Of a stretch of DNA of 64,000 nucleotides, positions 8,270 to 17,677 are shown piece after piece (within the stretch, counting starts at the first letter, position 1; every line of letters begins with the position of its first letter). The position numbers were made by a program, and so were the translations under genes. The stretch is from Micropruina sonneratiae (GTDB taxonomy: Bacteria > Actinomycetota > Actinomycetes > Propionibacteriales > Propionibacteriaceae). The notes beneath the pieces were generated by a model. The model ran no database searches. It had not been told where the DNA came from and saw only the letters and a list, made by a program, of their open reading frames with translations. The stretch is from positions 62,001-126,000 of the forward strand of contig NZ_JAPDHX010000005.1 of assembly GCF_025972045.1 (NCBI RefSeq), given 5' to 3'.

Positions 8270-9766
8270 TCACGCCCTTTCGACGGTCACGCTGTGCTGG
8301 CGTCCGCCCATGCTGACCTTGTACCTGATCGGGCCGGTGACCGCGTTGCCCGAGTCCGACTTGGCCTCCGCCTCGGCCTTGAGCTGCGCCTCGGTCTTGC
8401 CGACGTTCTTCGGGCCCTCCGCGCGCGTGCTGAAGAAGCCGGGCGCGACGCCCGGGAACATGGCGTAGGTGAGCACGTCGGTGTCGGTGCCGTCGAAGCC
8501 GTCGAGCTTGGCGGCGTCCGCGGTGAGGGTGTCCCACTCGGGTGCCAGCAAGTCGGCCGGCCGGACCGTGATCGGCTCCTTCTTGGCCTGCGCCCTGGCG
8601 ATCTCGACCACCTCGGGGTTCCGCTCGCCGATGCATTCGCCGTAGTAGCCCAGCATCAGGTCGGCGAACTCGCCGGTCATCACCTTGTACTTGCCCATCA
8701 GCACGTTGAACACCGCCTGGGTGCCGACGATCTGGGACGACGGGGTGACCAGCGGCGGATGGCCGGCGTCCGCCTTGACCAGCGGCACCTCGGCCATCAC
8801 CTCCTTGATCCGGTCGCCGGCGCCCTGCGCCTTGAGCTGGCTCTCCATGTTGGACAGCATCCCGCCCGGGATCTGGCTGGAGAAGATGTCGGTGTCGACC
8901 AGGGTGGCCGACTCGAACGCCGCGTACTTGGGGCGCACCTTCGCGAAGTGGTCGCGGATGCGCACCAGGCGGTCGTGGTCGAGGGCGGTGGTGTATTCGG
9001 TGCCTTCGAGCATCGCCACCAGCGATTCGGTCGGGTTGTGGCCCGGGCCGAGCGACATCGAGCTGATCGCGGTGTCGACGACGTCGGCGCCGGCCTCGAT
9101 GGCCTTCATCAGCGTGACCAGGGTGACGCCGGTGGTGGCGTGGCAGTGGACGTTGATCTGGGTGTCCTCGCCGTAGGTGCTCTTGATGCCCCGGATGATG
9201 TCGTAGGCGGGTTGCGGCTGCAGCAGCGCGGCCATGTCCTTCAGCGCCAGCGACTGGGCACCCATGTCGAGCAGCTGCCCGGCGAGCTTCACGTAGCCCT
9301 CGACGGTGTGCAGCGGCGAGATGGTGTAGCAGATCGTGCCTTGGGCGTGCTTGCCGCTCTCCTGCACCGCCTTCATCGCGACCGCCATGTTGCGGGGGTC
9401 GTTCAGGGCGTCGAAGACCCGGAACACGTCCATGCCGTTCTCGGCGGACTTGTCGACGAAACGCCTCACGACGTCGTCCTCGTAGTGCCGGTAGCCGAGC
9501 AGGTTCTGGCCGCGCAGCAGCATCTGCAGCCGGCTGTTGGGCAGCAGCTCGCGGAAGGTCCGCAGCCGCGCCCAGGGATCCTCGTTGAGGAATCGGATGC
9601 AGGAATCGTAGGTGGCTCCGCCCCAGCACTCGACGGACCAGTAACCGGCCGCGTCGATGTCGGCACAGGCGTCCACCATGTCCTCGAGTGCCATCCGGGT
9701 GGCCATCAGGCTCTGGTGGGCGTCCCGGAGAGCGACCTCGGTTACCCCAATGGTTCGCTGACTCAT
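8270..9766 (-). CDS. Methylmalonyl-CoA carboxytransferase 5S subunit
   Basis: A 498-residue pyruvate carboxyltransferase that takes the carboxyl group from biotinyl-1.3S to make oxaloacetate. The TIM-barrel part holds the metal ligands in ALRDAHQSLMATR (Asp) and NVHCHATTG (His), and the carbamylated Lys in LALKDMAAL. It aligns end to end with pyruvate-carboxylase and oxaloacetate-decarboxylase carboxyltransferase domains, followed by the PYC/OADA C-terminal region. Together with the 12S and 1.3S genes it identifies the Wood-Werkman cycle and thus a propionic-acid bacterium. The ATG at 9766 has no strong ribosome binding site. The leader holds a trinucleotide repeat and a palindrome. Confidence 0.96.
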   Translation of the reverse strand: MSQRTIGVTEVALRDAHQSLMATRMALEDMVDACADIDAAGYWSVECWGGATYDSCIRFLNEDPWARLRTFRELLPNSRLQMLLRGQNLLGYRHYEDDVVRRFVDKSAENGMDVFRVFDALNDPRNMAVAMKAVQESGKHAQGTICYTISPLHTVEGYVKLAGQLLDMGAQSLALKDMAALLQPQPAYDIIRGIKSTYGEDTQINVHCHATTGVTLVTLMKAIEAGADVVDTAISSMSLGPGHNPTESLVAMLEGTEYTTALDHDRLVRIRDHFAKVRPKYAAFESATLVDTDIFSSQIPGGMLSNMESQLKAQGAGDRIKEVMAEVPLVKADAGHPPLVTPSSQIVGTQAVFNVLMGKYKVMTGEFADLMLGYYGECIGERNPEVVEIARAQAKKEPITVRPADLLAPEWDTLTADAAKLDGFDGTDTDVLTYAMFPGVAPGFFSTRAEGPKNVGKTEAQLKAEAEAKSDSGNAVTGPIRYKVSMGGRQHSVTVERA

Positions 9767-9781
9767 GATGGCGATCTTGTC

Positions 9782-9808
9782 ACTACTACTACTACTACGT
9801 GTCGTAGT
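9782..9808. promoter_or_regulatory. Trinucleotide repeat and palindrome in the transcarboxylase leader
   Basis: Five ACT repeats (9782-9796) run into the perfect palindrome ACTACGTGTCGTAGT (9794-9808), 16-42 bp upstream of the 5S start codon. The palindrome could be an operator or a leader hairpin. The repeat could vary in copy number and so change leader length. Both roles are inferred. Confidence 0.45.
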
Positions 9809-9809
9809 T

Positions 9810-9825
9810 CGGCAGATTCCTGCCG
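9810..9825. terminator. Short hairpin after sdaA
   Basis: CGGCAGATTCCTGCCG is a perfect 6-bp stem with a 4-nt loop, 17 bp beyond the stop codon of sdaA and before the transcarboxylase leader. It is a plausible weak terminator or attenuator separating the two transcripts. Confidence 0.45.
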
Positions 9826-9841
9826 ATTGGGACCAGCGGTC

Positions 9842-11206
9842 TCAACACTCGACGACGTTGACCGCCAGACCACCCTTGGACGTCTCCTTGTATTTGGTCA
9901 GCATGTCGGCGCCGGTGTCGCGCATCGTGGCGACCACGGTGTCCAGCGGCACGAGGTGGGTGCCGTCGAAATGCATGGCGGTGCGCGCCGCGGCCACCGC
10001 CTTCACCGCGGCGATCGCGTTGCGCTCGATGCAGGGCACCTGGACGAGCCCACCGACCGGGTCGCAGGTCAGCCCCAGGTTGTGCTCCATGCCGATCTCG
10101 GCGGCGTTCTCGACCTGCGCCGGGGTGCCGCCCATCACCGCGGCGAGGCCCGCCGCCGCCATCGCGCACGCCGAACCGACCTCGCCCTGGCAGCCGACCT
10201 CCGCCCCCGAGATGGACGCCGTGGTCTTGATGATGGCGCCGACGGCGGTGGCGGTGAGCAGGAAGGTGACCACGCCGTCGTCATCGGCACCGGGCATGTG
10301 GTGGCGGTAGTAGTGCAGCACCGCCGGGATGACGCCGGCGGCGCCGTTGGTGGGGGCGGTGACGACCCGGCCGCCGGCGGCGTTCTCCTCGTTGACCGCC
10401 AGCGCATAGGCGGCGATCCAGTCCATGCCGGTGAGGTCGTCCGGGGGGTTCTCGGACAGGTGACGGTGCAACTGGGGCGCCCGGCGCAGCACGTTCAGCC
10501 CGCCCGGCAGCCGGCCGTTCGTGGCGAAGCCGTTGCGGACGCATTCGGCCATCACCCGCCAGGTGGCCAGCACCCCGGCCCGCACGTCCGCCTCGGGCCG
10601 CAGCGCGCACTCGTTGCCGAGCACGACCTGCTCGATGCTCAACCCGTGCTCGGCGCACAGCGCGAGCAGTCGGGAGGCGGTGGTGAACGGGTAGGGCTCG
10701 GTGTCGCGGGCCGGGGGCGGCGGGGCGTCCAGCTCGTCGGCGGTGGCCACGAAGCCGCCGCCGATCGAGAACATCACCCGCTCATCGATCAGCACGCCGC
10801 CGGCGCCGAAGCTGCGCACCCGCATGCCGTTGGGGTGCTGCGGCAGGGCGCGGCGGCGGTGCAGGACGATGTCGGCGTCCGGATCGAAGTCGATCTCGTG
10901 ACGGCCCAGCAGCGGCAGTCGGCCGGTTCTGCGCACGACCCGCAGGGCGGGTTCGACGCCGGCCGGGTCGATCGTCTCGGGACGTTCTCCCAGCAGCCCG
11001 AGCAGCACGGCGCGGTCGGAGTGGTGTCCGCGTCCGGTGGAGCCCAGTGAGCCGTACAGGTCGACCCGGACCCGGGTGACCTCGTCCAGCCTGTCTTCGG
11101 CCGCCAGGTCCTCGGCGACCCGCAGCGCCGCACGCATCGGCCCGACCGTGTGCGACGACGACGGTCCGATGCCGATGCTGAACAGGTCGAAGAAGCTCAG
11201 CGCCAT
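9842..11206 (-). CDS. sdaA: L-serine ammonia-lyase, iron-sulfur dependent
   Basis: A 454-residue single-chain L-serine dehydratase that converts serine to pyruvate and ammonia. The beta domain starts with [19 protein letters not shown]. The alpha domain has [20 protein letters not shown] and the cluster cysteines in [10 protein letters not shown] and QVPCIERN. The chain ends in NVVEC; in this family the terminal Cys occupies the vacant iron site when no substrate is bound. All expected residues are present. Pyruvate made here feeds directly into the transcarboxylase encoded next door, on the same strand. Its upstream region is the repeat block described below. Confidence 0.95.
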
Positions 11207-11318
11207 CGCTTCACTGTAGGACGGCGGTCCACCCCCCGGTCGAGCAGTCGAGGCCGTTTGGGGTGGACGTCCGGGCTGGCCGTCCCGGGGTCTGCCGTTC
11301 GGGGGGATCGCGCCGGTC

Positions 11319-11399
11319 GGCCGTCCTGGGGGTCGGCCGTCCTGGGGGTCGGCCGTCCTGGGGGTCTGGCCGTCCTGGGGGTAGGCCGTCCTGGGGGTC
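11319..11399. repeat. 16-bp minisatellite, five units
   Basis: Five head-to-tail copies of a unit reading GGCCGTCCTGGGGGT(C/A), with one extra T between the third and fourth. Degenerate forms of the unit continue to the left (from about 11270) and reappear between the larger repeats at 11575-11590 and 11769-11786. The block lies upstream of sdaA and contains no convincing gene. Confidence 0.85.
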
Positions 11400-11905
11400 G
11401 GCCGTTCTCATCAACGCCGACTACTCGCACCTCGGGTGACTACTTTCGCGTTGCAACACGAAAACAGTCGGCGTTCCCGAGAACTGTGGGCGTTGCTGAG
11501 AACGCCGAACCGCGACGGTGGCGCGCCGAGTTTGGCCGTCCGGGGTGGGTCGGCCCGGGCTCACACCTGGGGTCGGCCGTCCTGGGGGTAGGCCGTTCTC
11601 ATCAACGCCGACTACTCGCACCTCGGGTGACTACTTTCGCGTTGCAACACGAAAACAGTAGGCGTTCCCGAGAACTGTGGGCGTTGCTGAGAACGCCGAA
11701 CCGCGACGGCGGGGTCGCGCCGAGTTTGGCCGTCCGGGGTGGGTCGGCCCGGGCTCACACTTGGGGTCGGCCGTCCTGGGGGGGTCGGCCGTTCTCATCA
11801 ACGCCGACTACTCGCACCTCGGGTGACTACTTTCGCGTTGCAACACGAAAACAGTCGGCGTTCCCGAGAACTGTGGGCGTTGCTGAGAACGCCGAACCGC
11901 GACGG
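11400..11905. repeat. Three copies of a 119-bp imperfect palindromic element
   Basis: Copies lie at 11400-11518, 11591-11709 and 11787-11905, separated by related spacers of 72 and 77 bp, giving a tandem array with a period of about 191-196 bp. The cores are nearly identical. Each copy is itself an imperfect palindrome: 18-bp outer arms match at 16 of 18 positions (11404-11421 against 11486-11503 in copy 1), and a central 32-bp dyad around GTTGCAAC lies at 11438-11469. The open frames through the block only reflect GC bias. The structure looks like a small non-autonomous mobile element or a REP/BIME-like element. Confidence 0.85.
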
Positions 11906-11979
11906 GGGCGCGCAACACGCGAACGGGATCCTCGGGCAGACCCGGATGACGGGAGATGTTGCCAGAGAAGATTCTCGGG

Positions 11980-13107
11980 TCAGTCGTCCTTCTTGCGGAT
12001 GGTCGGCATCCGCTTGCGGAACTCCTCTTCGAACAGGTGCTTCACCGCGGCCGAGTCGATCACGCCCTCGACGTTCGTGGGCAGCTTGCCGGCGGCCGCG
12101 CGCTGGCAGACCGTCAGCCAGGCCTGACCCATGGCGAGGGTGAAACCCGAAGCCACCGAGGCGTTGATGACTCCGCCGGCGACACTGCCCGCGCCCGGGA
12201 TGAACTTGAGCAGGTTGGCCGCGGCCGTCCGTCCGAGAGTGGTGGCGACGCCCGTGGACGCCGCGGCGAGCAGGGCGGCGCGGTCGAACGGCACCTTGTA
12301 CAGGTGGGCGATCCGGCCCATCATCGCCAGCTGCATCGGCACCAGCAGGGCTGCCGACGAGAACGGGATCGGTACCGCGGCCGCACCGGCGGCGCCCGCT
12401 ACGGTCGCGTTGATGTGTCGCTGCGCGGCTTTGTGTTTCGCTTCCAGATCGATCGCCTGGGCTGCGGTGAGGGCTCCCTGGACCGCGTCAGGAACAACCT
12501 GAAAGGTGGCCTGCAAGACGTCCATCAAGCCGTAGGGCGGCTGACCGGTGAACTGGTCCCTCATCGCGTAGGTCATGAACGGACGCCCGCCGACGATGGG
12601 CAGTTGCTTGGCCTCGACCTGGCGCGCCAGCTCGACGGCGTCGGGGTGGTACTGGCCGTCGCGCATCGGTACCTGGGTGAACACCACCAGCACCGGGATG
12701 CCGGCCTCGTGCAGGGTGCGGATGAACGTCGCCTCGACCTCTTCGAAGCGCCGGTCCATGCCGCGGACGCAGTACCAGGCCACGTGCACCTGTTCCTGGA
12801 CCGGCTTGGACCGCAGGCCCTTGAGGTACTTGGTGACCTCCTTGATCAGTTCGCCGTCGTCGCGTCCGATCTCGAGCCCGCGGGTATCGATCAGCCCGAG
12901 CGTGCCACGGGTGTCGAGATAGAGGTGGGAATCCAGGGTGACCGGGTCGCCGATGCCGGTCGCGGCCACCGGCTCGCCGAAGATCGCGTTGATCAGGGTG
13001 GACTTGCCCACGCCGGTCTTGCCGAAGATCGCCAGGTTGAACCGTCCGAGCTGGGCGGCCTGCTTGTCGAACTCGGTCCGGAAGGCGTCAGTGAACCATT
13101 GCGTCAC
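11980..13107 (-). CDS. GTPase with C-terminal DUF697-like membrane domain
   Basis: A 375-residue protein. The N-terminal TRAFAC-type G domain (about residues 20-205) has the P-loop FGKTGVGKST (about 28-37), switch residues around PVTLDSHLY and the G3 motif LIDTRGLE. The region TQVPMRDG is where G4 would be, so the NKxD motif is degenerate. The C-terminal half (about 220-350) has hydrophobic Ala/Gly-rich helices (AAVPIPFSSAALLVPMQLAM and ANLLKFIPGAGSVAGGVINA) typical of the DUF697 domain seen in YcjF-like GTPases. It probably binds the membrane, and such proteins are linked to envelope stress. No coupled partner is visible. Confidence 0.8.
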   Translation of the reverse strand: MTQWFTDAFRTEFDKQAAQLGRFNLAIFGKTGVGKSTLINAIFGEPVAATGIGDPVTLDSHLYLDTRGTLGLIDTRGLEIGRDDGELIKEVTKYLKGLRSKPVQEQVHVAWYCVRGMDRRFEEVEATFIRTLHEAGIPVLVVFTQVPMRDGQYHPDAVELARQVEAKQLPIVGGRPFMTYAMRDQFTGQPPYGLMDVLQATFQVVPDAVQGALTAAQAIDLEAKHKAAQRHINATVAGAAGAAAVPIPFSSAALLVPMQLAMMGRIAHLYKVPFDRAALLAAASTGVATTLGRTAAANLLKFIPGAGSVAGGVINASVASGFTLAMGQAWLTVCQRAAAGKLPTNVEGVIDSAAVKHLFEEEFRKRMPTIRKKDD

Positions 13108-13278
13108 GCAGCCAAGACTAGGGGCCGGGCGTCCGCCGGGGGACTCCTCCAGCCCTGAGGGTGGCCCGGTTCACCCCTGGCCGTGCCGCGGCGTCCCATT
13201 CGCGGCCCGTCCGCTTCACCGGAGCGCACGCGCGTAATAGCTTGTGACAACCCCATGCGCCAACCCCGGGAGGTCCCG

Positions 13279-14802
13279 ATGAGCGTGCTACGTACCAAGT
13301 CGATCGAGCAGTCGATCGCAGACACCGACGAGCCGGAGTACCAGCTCAAGAAGTCGCTGACCGCGCTCGACCTCACCGTGTTCGGCGTCGGTGTGGTGAT
13401 CGGCGCGGGCATCTTCACCCTGACCGGACGCGTCGCGCACCAGATGACCGGACCGGCGATCATCATCAGCTTCGTCGTGGCGGCGATCTGCTGCGCGCTG
13501 GCCGCCATGTGCTACGCCGAGTTCGCCTCGACGGTGCCGGTGTCGGGATCGGCCTACACCTTCAGCTACGCCTCACTCGGCGAGGTGTTCGCCTGGATCA
13601 TCGGCTGGGACCTGATCCTGGAGATGTTCCTGGGCGCGTCCGTGGTGGCCCAGGGCTGGAGCGCCTACCTGGGCGTGCTGATGGAGAACTTCGGGCTGCC
13701 CATCCCGGCCGCCGTCGGTTACGGCGGTGTGGTCGACCTGCCGGCGATCCTGCTGGTGGTCGCGCTCGGCGTGCTGATCACGGTCGGCATCAAGGAGTCG
13801 ATGCGGGTCAACCTGGTGCTGGTCGCGGTGAAGCTGTTCATCGTGCTGTTCGTGATCGTCGCCGGGGCGATGTTCATCAACCCGGCCAACTACTCCCCCT
13901 TCATCCCCGAGGCGGCACCCACCGAGGCCACCGCCGGGTTCAGCTGGACCCAGCCGCTGCTGCAGTGGCTGACCGGTTCGGCGCCGATGGCGTTCGGCTG
14001 GAGCGGCGTGTTCGCCGGCGCCGCGCTGGTCTTCTTCGCCTACATCGGTTTCGACGTGGTGGCGACCACAGCCGAAGAGGCGAAGAACCCGCAGAAGGAC
14101 CTGCCGGTCGGCATCATCGCCTCGCTGACCATCTGCACGGTGCTGTACTGCGCGGTCGCGTTCGTGGTGACCGGCATGGTCAACTACACCGAGATCGACC
14201 CGAAGGCGGCGCTGGCCAGCGCCTTCGTGCACCACGGCCAGGCTTGGATGGCGACGCTGATCTCGGCCGGTGCGGTGGCCGGCCTGACCACCGTCGTGCT
14301 GACCCTGATGATCGGCGCCACCCGGATCATCTTCGCCATGTCGCGCGACAACCTGCTGCCGATCCGGCTGGCCAAGGTGCACCCGAAGTTCCGGACGCCG
14401 TGGATGATCTCGATCCTGGTCACCGCGGTCTGCGCAATCACCGCGGGCTTCACCCCGATCGGCGTGCTGGAGGAGATGGTCAACATCGGCACCCTGACGG
14501 CGTTCATCCTGGTGTCGATCGCGGTGGTGGTGCTGCGCCGCAAGCGGCCCGACCTGCCGCGGGCGTTCAAGGTGCCGCTGTCGCCGGTGCTGCCGGTGCT
14601 CTCGGCCGTGATCTGCCTCTACCTCACGCTGAACCTGTCGCTGGAGACCTGGGTACGGTTCGTCGGCTGGATGGCGATCGGCTTCGCGATCTACTTCGCC
14701 TACGGCTACCGCCGGGCGCGACTGGCCACCGGGGCGGCGTTGCCGCACGATGTGCAGGCGGCGATGGACGACGGCGTCGTGAAGCGCCCCGAAGCCCAGT
14801 GA
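13279..14802 (+). CDS. APC-family amino acid permease (cationic amino acid transporter type)
   Basis: A 507-residue permease with about 12-14 membrane helices. The unwound helix-1 substrate motif is GVGVVIGAGIFTLTG (about residues 40-54), and helix 6 has VFFAYIGFDVVATTAEEAKNP, the signature of the YfnA/CAT branch of the APC superfamily. Start ATG 13279 follows GGGAGG at ideal spacing. It stands apart from the GTPase gene by a 171-bp divergent region. The EamA-type transporter gene follows almost immediately and may be co-transcribed. Substrate is not certain; arginine, lysine or branched amino acids are typical. Confidence 0.88.
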   Translation: MSVLRTKSIEQSIADTDEPEYQLKKSLTALDLTVFGVGVVIGAGIFTLTGRVAHQMTGPAIIISFVVAAICCALAAMCYAEFASTVPVSGSAYTFSYASLGEVFAWIIGWDLILEMFLGASVVAQGWSAYLGVLMENFGLPIPAAVGYGGVVDLPAILLVVALGVLITVGIKESMRVNLVLVAVKLFIVLFVIVAGAMFINPANYSPFIPEAAPTEATAGFSWTQPLLQWLTGSAPMAFGWSGVFAGAALVFFAYIGFDVVATTAEEAKNPQKDLPVGIIASLTICTVLYCAVAFVVTGMVNYTEIDPKAALASAFVHHGQAWMATLISAGAVAGLTTVVLTLMIGATRIIFAMSRDNLLPIRLAKVHPKFRTPWMISILVTAVCAITAGFTPIGVLEEMVNIGTLTAFILVSIAVVVLRRKRPDLPRAFKVPLSPVLPVLSAVICLYLTLNLSLETWVRFVGWMAIGFAIYFAYGYRRARLATGAALPHDVQAAMDDGVVKRPEAQ

Positions 14803-14809
14803 GCCGGCC

Positions 14810-15643
14810 CTGATCGGACCGCTGCTGGCGCTGGGGTCGGCGCTCACCTGGGGAGCGGCCGACTTCGCCGGCGGCATGCTCAGCCGGCGGCTGCCCTCGG
14901 CGGCCGTGGTGGGGGTGTCGCAGGCGTGCTCACTGGTCCTGCTGCTGGCGGTCCTGCCGTTCGTGCCGGCGTCGGCCGGTTGGGGCTGGCTGGGCTGGTC
15001 GGTGCTGGCCGGCGCCGCCGGGTCGCTGGCGCTGGTCTGCTTCTATCGGGCCCTTGCCTTCGGCACCGTCGGGGTGGTGTCGCCGATCAGCGCCCTGGCC
15101 GTCTCGATCCCCGTCGTGGCCGGCCTGCTGGCGGGTGAGCAGCCGCACACCCTGCAGCTCGCCGGCATCGTGGTCGCCTTCGCCGGTGCCGTCATGGCCA
15201 GCGGCCCCGAGTTGCGCGGCGAGCAGCCGGTCAAGCAGCAGGCGGTGTGGTTCGCGCTGGCCGCTGCCGTCGGCTTCGGGGTGACGATGCTGGCGATCGC
15301 CCGCGGGTCGGCCTCCTCGACGATGCTGACCATGGTGGGCATGCGCAGCACCTCGGTGATCGGCTTCGTGGTGGCCGCGATCGTGCTGCGCACGGTGGGC
15401 GGCGTCGCGGCCTCCGATCTGCCGAAGCTGGTTCTGCTGGGGCTCGGCGACGTCTCCGCGAACGCCCTGCTCGGCTTCGCCACGACCATGGACCTGCTGT
15501 CGGTGACGGCGGTGCTGTCCGCCCTCTATCCGGTGGTCACGGTCGGGTTGGCGGCCGTGCTGCTGCACGAACGGCTCAAACCGGTGCAGTTGGCGGGGGT
15601 GCTGCTGGCGTTCGCCGGGGTCGCCCTGATCGCCGCAGGCTAG
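14810..15643 (+). CDS. DMT-superfamily transporter (EamA family)
   Basis: A protein of about 277 residues with ten membrane helices in two EamA repeats (about residues 1-130 and 140-275). The second repeat has LSALYPVVTVGLAAVLLHER, the family signature. The first ATG (14876) would remove the first helix, whose conserved IGPLLALGSALTWGAADF is encoded upstream in the same frame. Between the in-frame stop at 14780 and that segment there is no ATG, GTG or TTG, so I place the start at the CTG at 14810, 8 bp after the permease stop. Such proteins export amino acids or metabolites. The exact start is uncertain. Confidence 0.8.
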   Translation: MIGPLLALGSALTWGAADFAGGMLSRRLPSAAVVGVSQACSLVLLLAVLPFVPASAGWGWLGWSVLAGAAGSLALVCFYRALAFGTVGVVSPISALAVSIPVVAGLLAGEQPHTLQLAGIVVAFAGAVMASGPELRGEQPVKQQAVWFALAAAVGFGVTMLAIARGSASSTMLTMVGMRSTSVIGFVVAAIVLRTVGGVAASDLPKLVLLGLGDVSANALLGFATTMDLLSVTAVLSALYPVVTVGLAAVLLHERLKPVQLAGVLLAFAGVALIAAG

Positions 15644-15659
15644 CGGTACGCGGCCGGGC

Positions 15660-17492
15660 TCAGCGCCAGCGCCGCAGCATCGCGATCCGCTCCTCTACCT
15701 GTTCGGTGGTGGCCCGGGCCAGCGGCGGCCCGCCGCACTGCCGGCGCAGCTCGGCGTGGACGTGGCTGTGCGGGCGTCCGGTCGCCCGGGCGTGCTGCGC
15801 GACCAGGCTGTTGAGCTCCTTGCGGCGCGCCTCCAGCGCCCGGTGCAGAGCCACCTCGGGCGGTGTCTTCTCGCGGCGTCCGGCCTTGTCGTGCCGGGAC
15901 ACCTGGCGGCGTTGCCGTTCACGCAGCAGGTGCGCGATCTGGTCGGTCTCGAGCAGGCCGGGCAGGCCCAGATAGTCCGCCTCGTCGTCGGAGGTGGGGA
16001 CGGCGTGCATGCCGAACTGCTGGTCCTCGAACAGCACGTGGTCGAAGGTGGCCTCGGAGGCGAGCGCCTCGAAACTGCCCTCGAGCTCGTCGGCGGCGTT
16101 CTCGGTGCGATTGGCCTGCGCCAGCAGGGCGTCGGTCTCGTCCCACACGTCCGCCGCCGCCGGCGCACCGAAGACGTGGTCGCGCTGCCGCTCCAGGGTG
16201 GACGCGTGGGCCAGGATGATCGGCACCGTGGGCAGGAACACGGTGGCCAGTTCACCGCGGCGGCGGGCCCGGACGAAGCGGCCGACGGCCTGGGCGAAGA
16301 ACAGCGGTGTCGAGGTGGCGGTCGCGTACACCCCGACGGCGAGCCGGGGCACGTCCACCCCCTCCGACACCATCCGCACCGCCACCATCCAGCGGTCCTC
16401 GCCCTCGGCGAACGCTTCGATCCGCCTGCTGGAGCCCGGGTCGTCGGAGAGCACGACGGTGGGCTGTTCGCCGGTGATCGACGCGAGCACCTTCGCGTAG
16501 GCGCGGGCGTGCGTCTGGTTGCTGGCGATCACCAACGCACCGGCGTCGGGTACGTGCCGCCGCACCTCGGTCAGCCGGCGGTCGGCGGCGGCCAGCACGG
16601 CCGAGACCCACTCCCCCTTAGGGTCCAGTGCGGTGCGCCACGCCTGTGCGGTGACGTCCTTGGTCTGCAGCCCACCCAGGTTGGCGGCGACGGTCTCGCC
16701 CGCCTTGGTGCGCCAGCGCATCGGCCCGCCGTAGTTCATGAACACGACCGGCCGGACGACGTGGTCGCGCAGCGCGTCGGCGTAGCCGTAGGAGTAGTCG
16801 GCGCGGGAGATGCGGGCACCGCCGGCGAGTTCGTCGTAGCGCACGAACGGGATCGGGTTGGCGTCGGAGCGGAACGGCGTCCCGGTCAGCGCCAACCGGC
16901 GCTTGGCGAGCCGGAACGCCTCGGCGACCGACTCGCCCCAGCTCAGCGAGTCACCGGCGTGGTGCACCTCGTCGAGGATCACGAGGGTGTCGTCACGGGC
17001 GACCATCGCCTCGTAGCTGAGCATGCCCGCGGCGACCCCGGCGTAGGTGACGGCTACCCCGTCGAACTGCTTCGAGCGGCCCTTGCGGCGTCCGGCCAGT
17101 CCGGGGTCGAGCTGGATGCCGGCCTTCGCCGCAGCGTCCGCCCACTGCACCTTGAGGTGCTCGGTCGGTGCGACGACGATCACCTTCCTGACGGTGCGGG
17201 CATGCAACAGTTCGGCCGCAACCCGCAGCGCGAAGGTGGTCTTGCCCGCACCCGGGGTGGCAACGGCCAAGAAGTCGGTGGGCGCGGCGTCCAGGTACTG
17301 CTGCAGCGCCTCAGCCTGCCACGCCCGCAGCTTCGCCGAGGTGCCCCAGGGCGCCCGTTGCGGGAACGCCGGGGAGAGCCGCTCGAGCGCCGAATGGCTC
17401 ACCGGCGCCGCCTTGGCACGATCGCGCGTCGGGCGGGGAGGTGCTGGCACATAGGTGAGCGACCCTAGCCAGTGGGGGTCGGGGCGGGGCAA
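15660..17492 (-). CDS. Superfamily 2 DEAD/DEAH helicase, XPB/UvrB-like
   Basis: A 610-residue helicase. Motif I is VATPGAGKTTF (about residue 75), motif II is LVILDEVHHAGD, motif III is LALTGTPFR, and the C-terminal helicase half carries VSEGVDVPRLAVG (motif V) and QAVGRFVRARRR (motif VI). The DEVH box and the motif VI sequence put it with the actinobacterial XPB-like repair helicases. The C-terminal part (about 440-610) is charged and contains repeated Arg/Glu helices. It faces the EamA gene tail to tail with a 16-bp gap. A role in DNA repair is likely from the family only. Confidence 0.88.
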   Translation of the reverse strand: MPRPDPHWLGSLTYVPAPPRPTRDRAKAAPVSHSALERLSPAFPQRAPWGTSAKLRAWQAEALQQYLDAAPTDFLAVATPGAGKTTFALRVAAELLHARTVRKVIVVAPTEHLKVQWADAAAKAGIQLDPGLAGRRKGRSKQFDGVAVTYAGVAAGMLSYEAMVARDDTLVILDEVHHAGDSLSWGESVAEAFRLAKRRLALTGTPFRSDANPIPFVRYDELAGGARISRADYSYGYADALRDHVVRPVVFMNYGGPMRWRTKAGETVAANLGGLQTKDVTAQAWRTALDPKGEWVSAVLAAADRRLTEVRRHVPDAGALVIASNQTHARAYAKVLASITGEQPTVVLSDDPGSSRRIEAFAEGEDRWMVAVRMVSEGVDVPRLAVGVYATATSTPLFFAQAVGRFVRARRRGELATVFLPTVPIILAHASTLERQRDHVFGAPAAADVWDETDALLAQANRTENAADELEGSFEALASEATFDHVLFEDQQFGMHAVPTSDDEADYLGLPGLLETDQIAHLLRERQRRQVSRHDKAGRREKTPPEVALHRALEARRKELNSLVAQHARATGRPHSHVHAELRRQCGGPPLARATTEQVEERIAMLRRWR

Positions 17493-17677
17493 GCCGACGC
17501 ACCGGCGATCGCTGCGTCACCCCGCAGAACTGTCCCTGAGCCGGCGAGGACGACGGCGCCGTCCACGGCGCAGATCGGCAACCGACGACTGTCACTGTCG
17601 AAACTCATTCGGGGACGCAACGAAAGGCCGGTCCGCCGCGTCAGTTGTGGGACGACACGATGGGAAGGACCTCGTCT

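Noticed and set aside
11319-11905. CRISPR array
   Set aside because: Repeats are 16 and 119 bp, spacers are related to each other rather than unique, and no cas gene is present.
11150-12127. Open frame through the repeat block encoding repeated Arg/Thr-rich peptide units
   Set aside because: It is only the repeats translated, continues across the sdaA start and GTPase end, and lacks a ribosome binding site; the palindromic DNA structure is the better explanation.
12887-12907. Possible GTPase frameshift around the switch region
   Set aside because: The protein reads through without interruption and all G motifs are in one frame.
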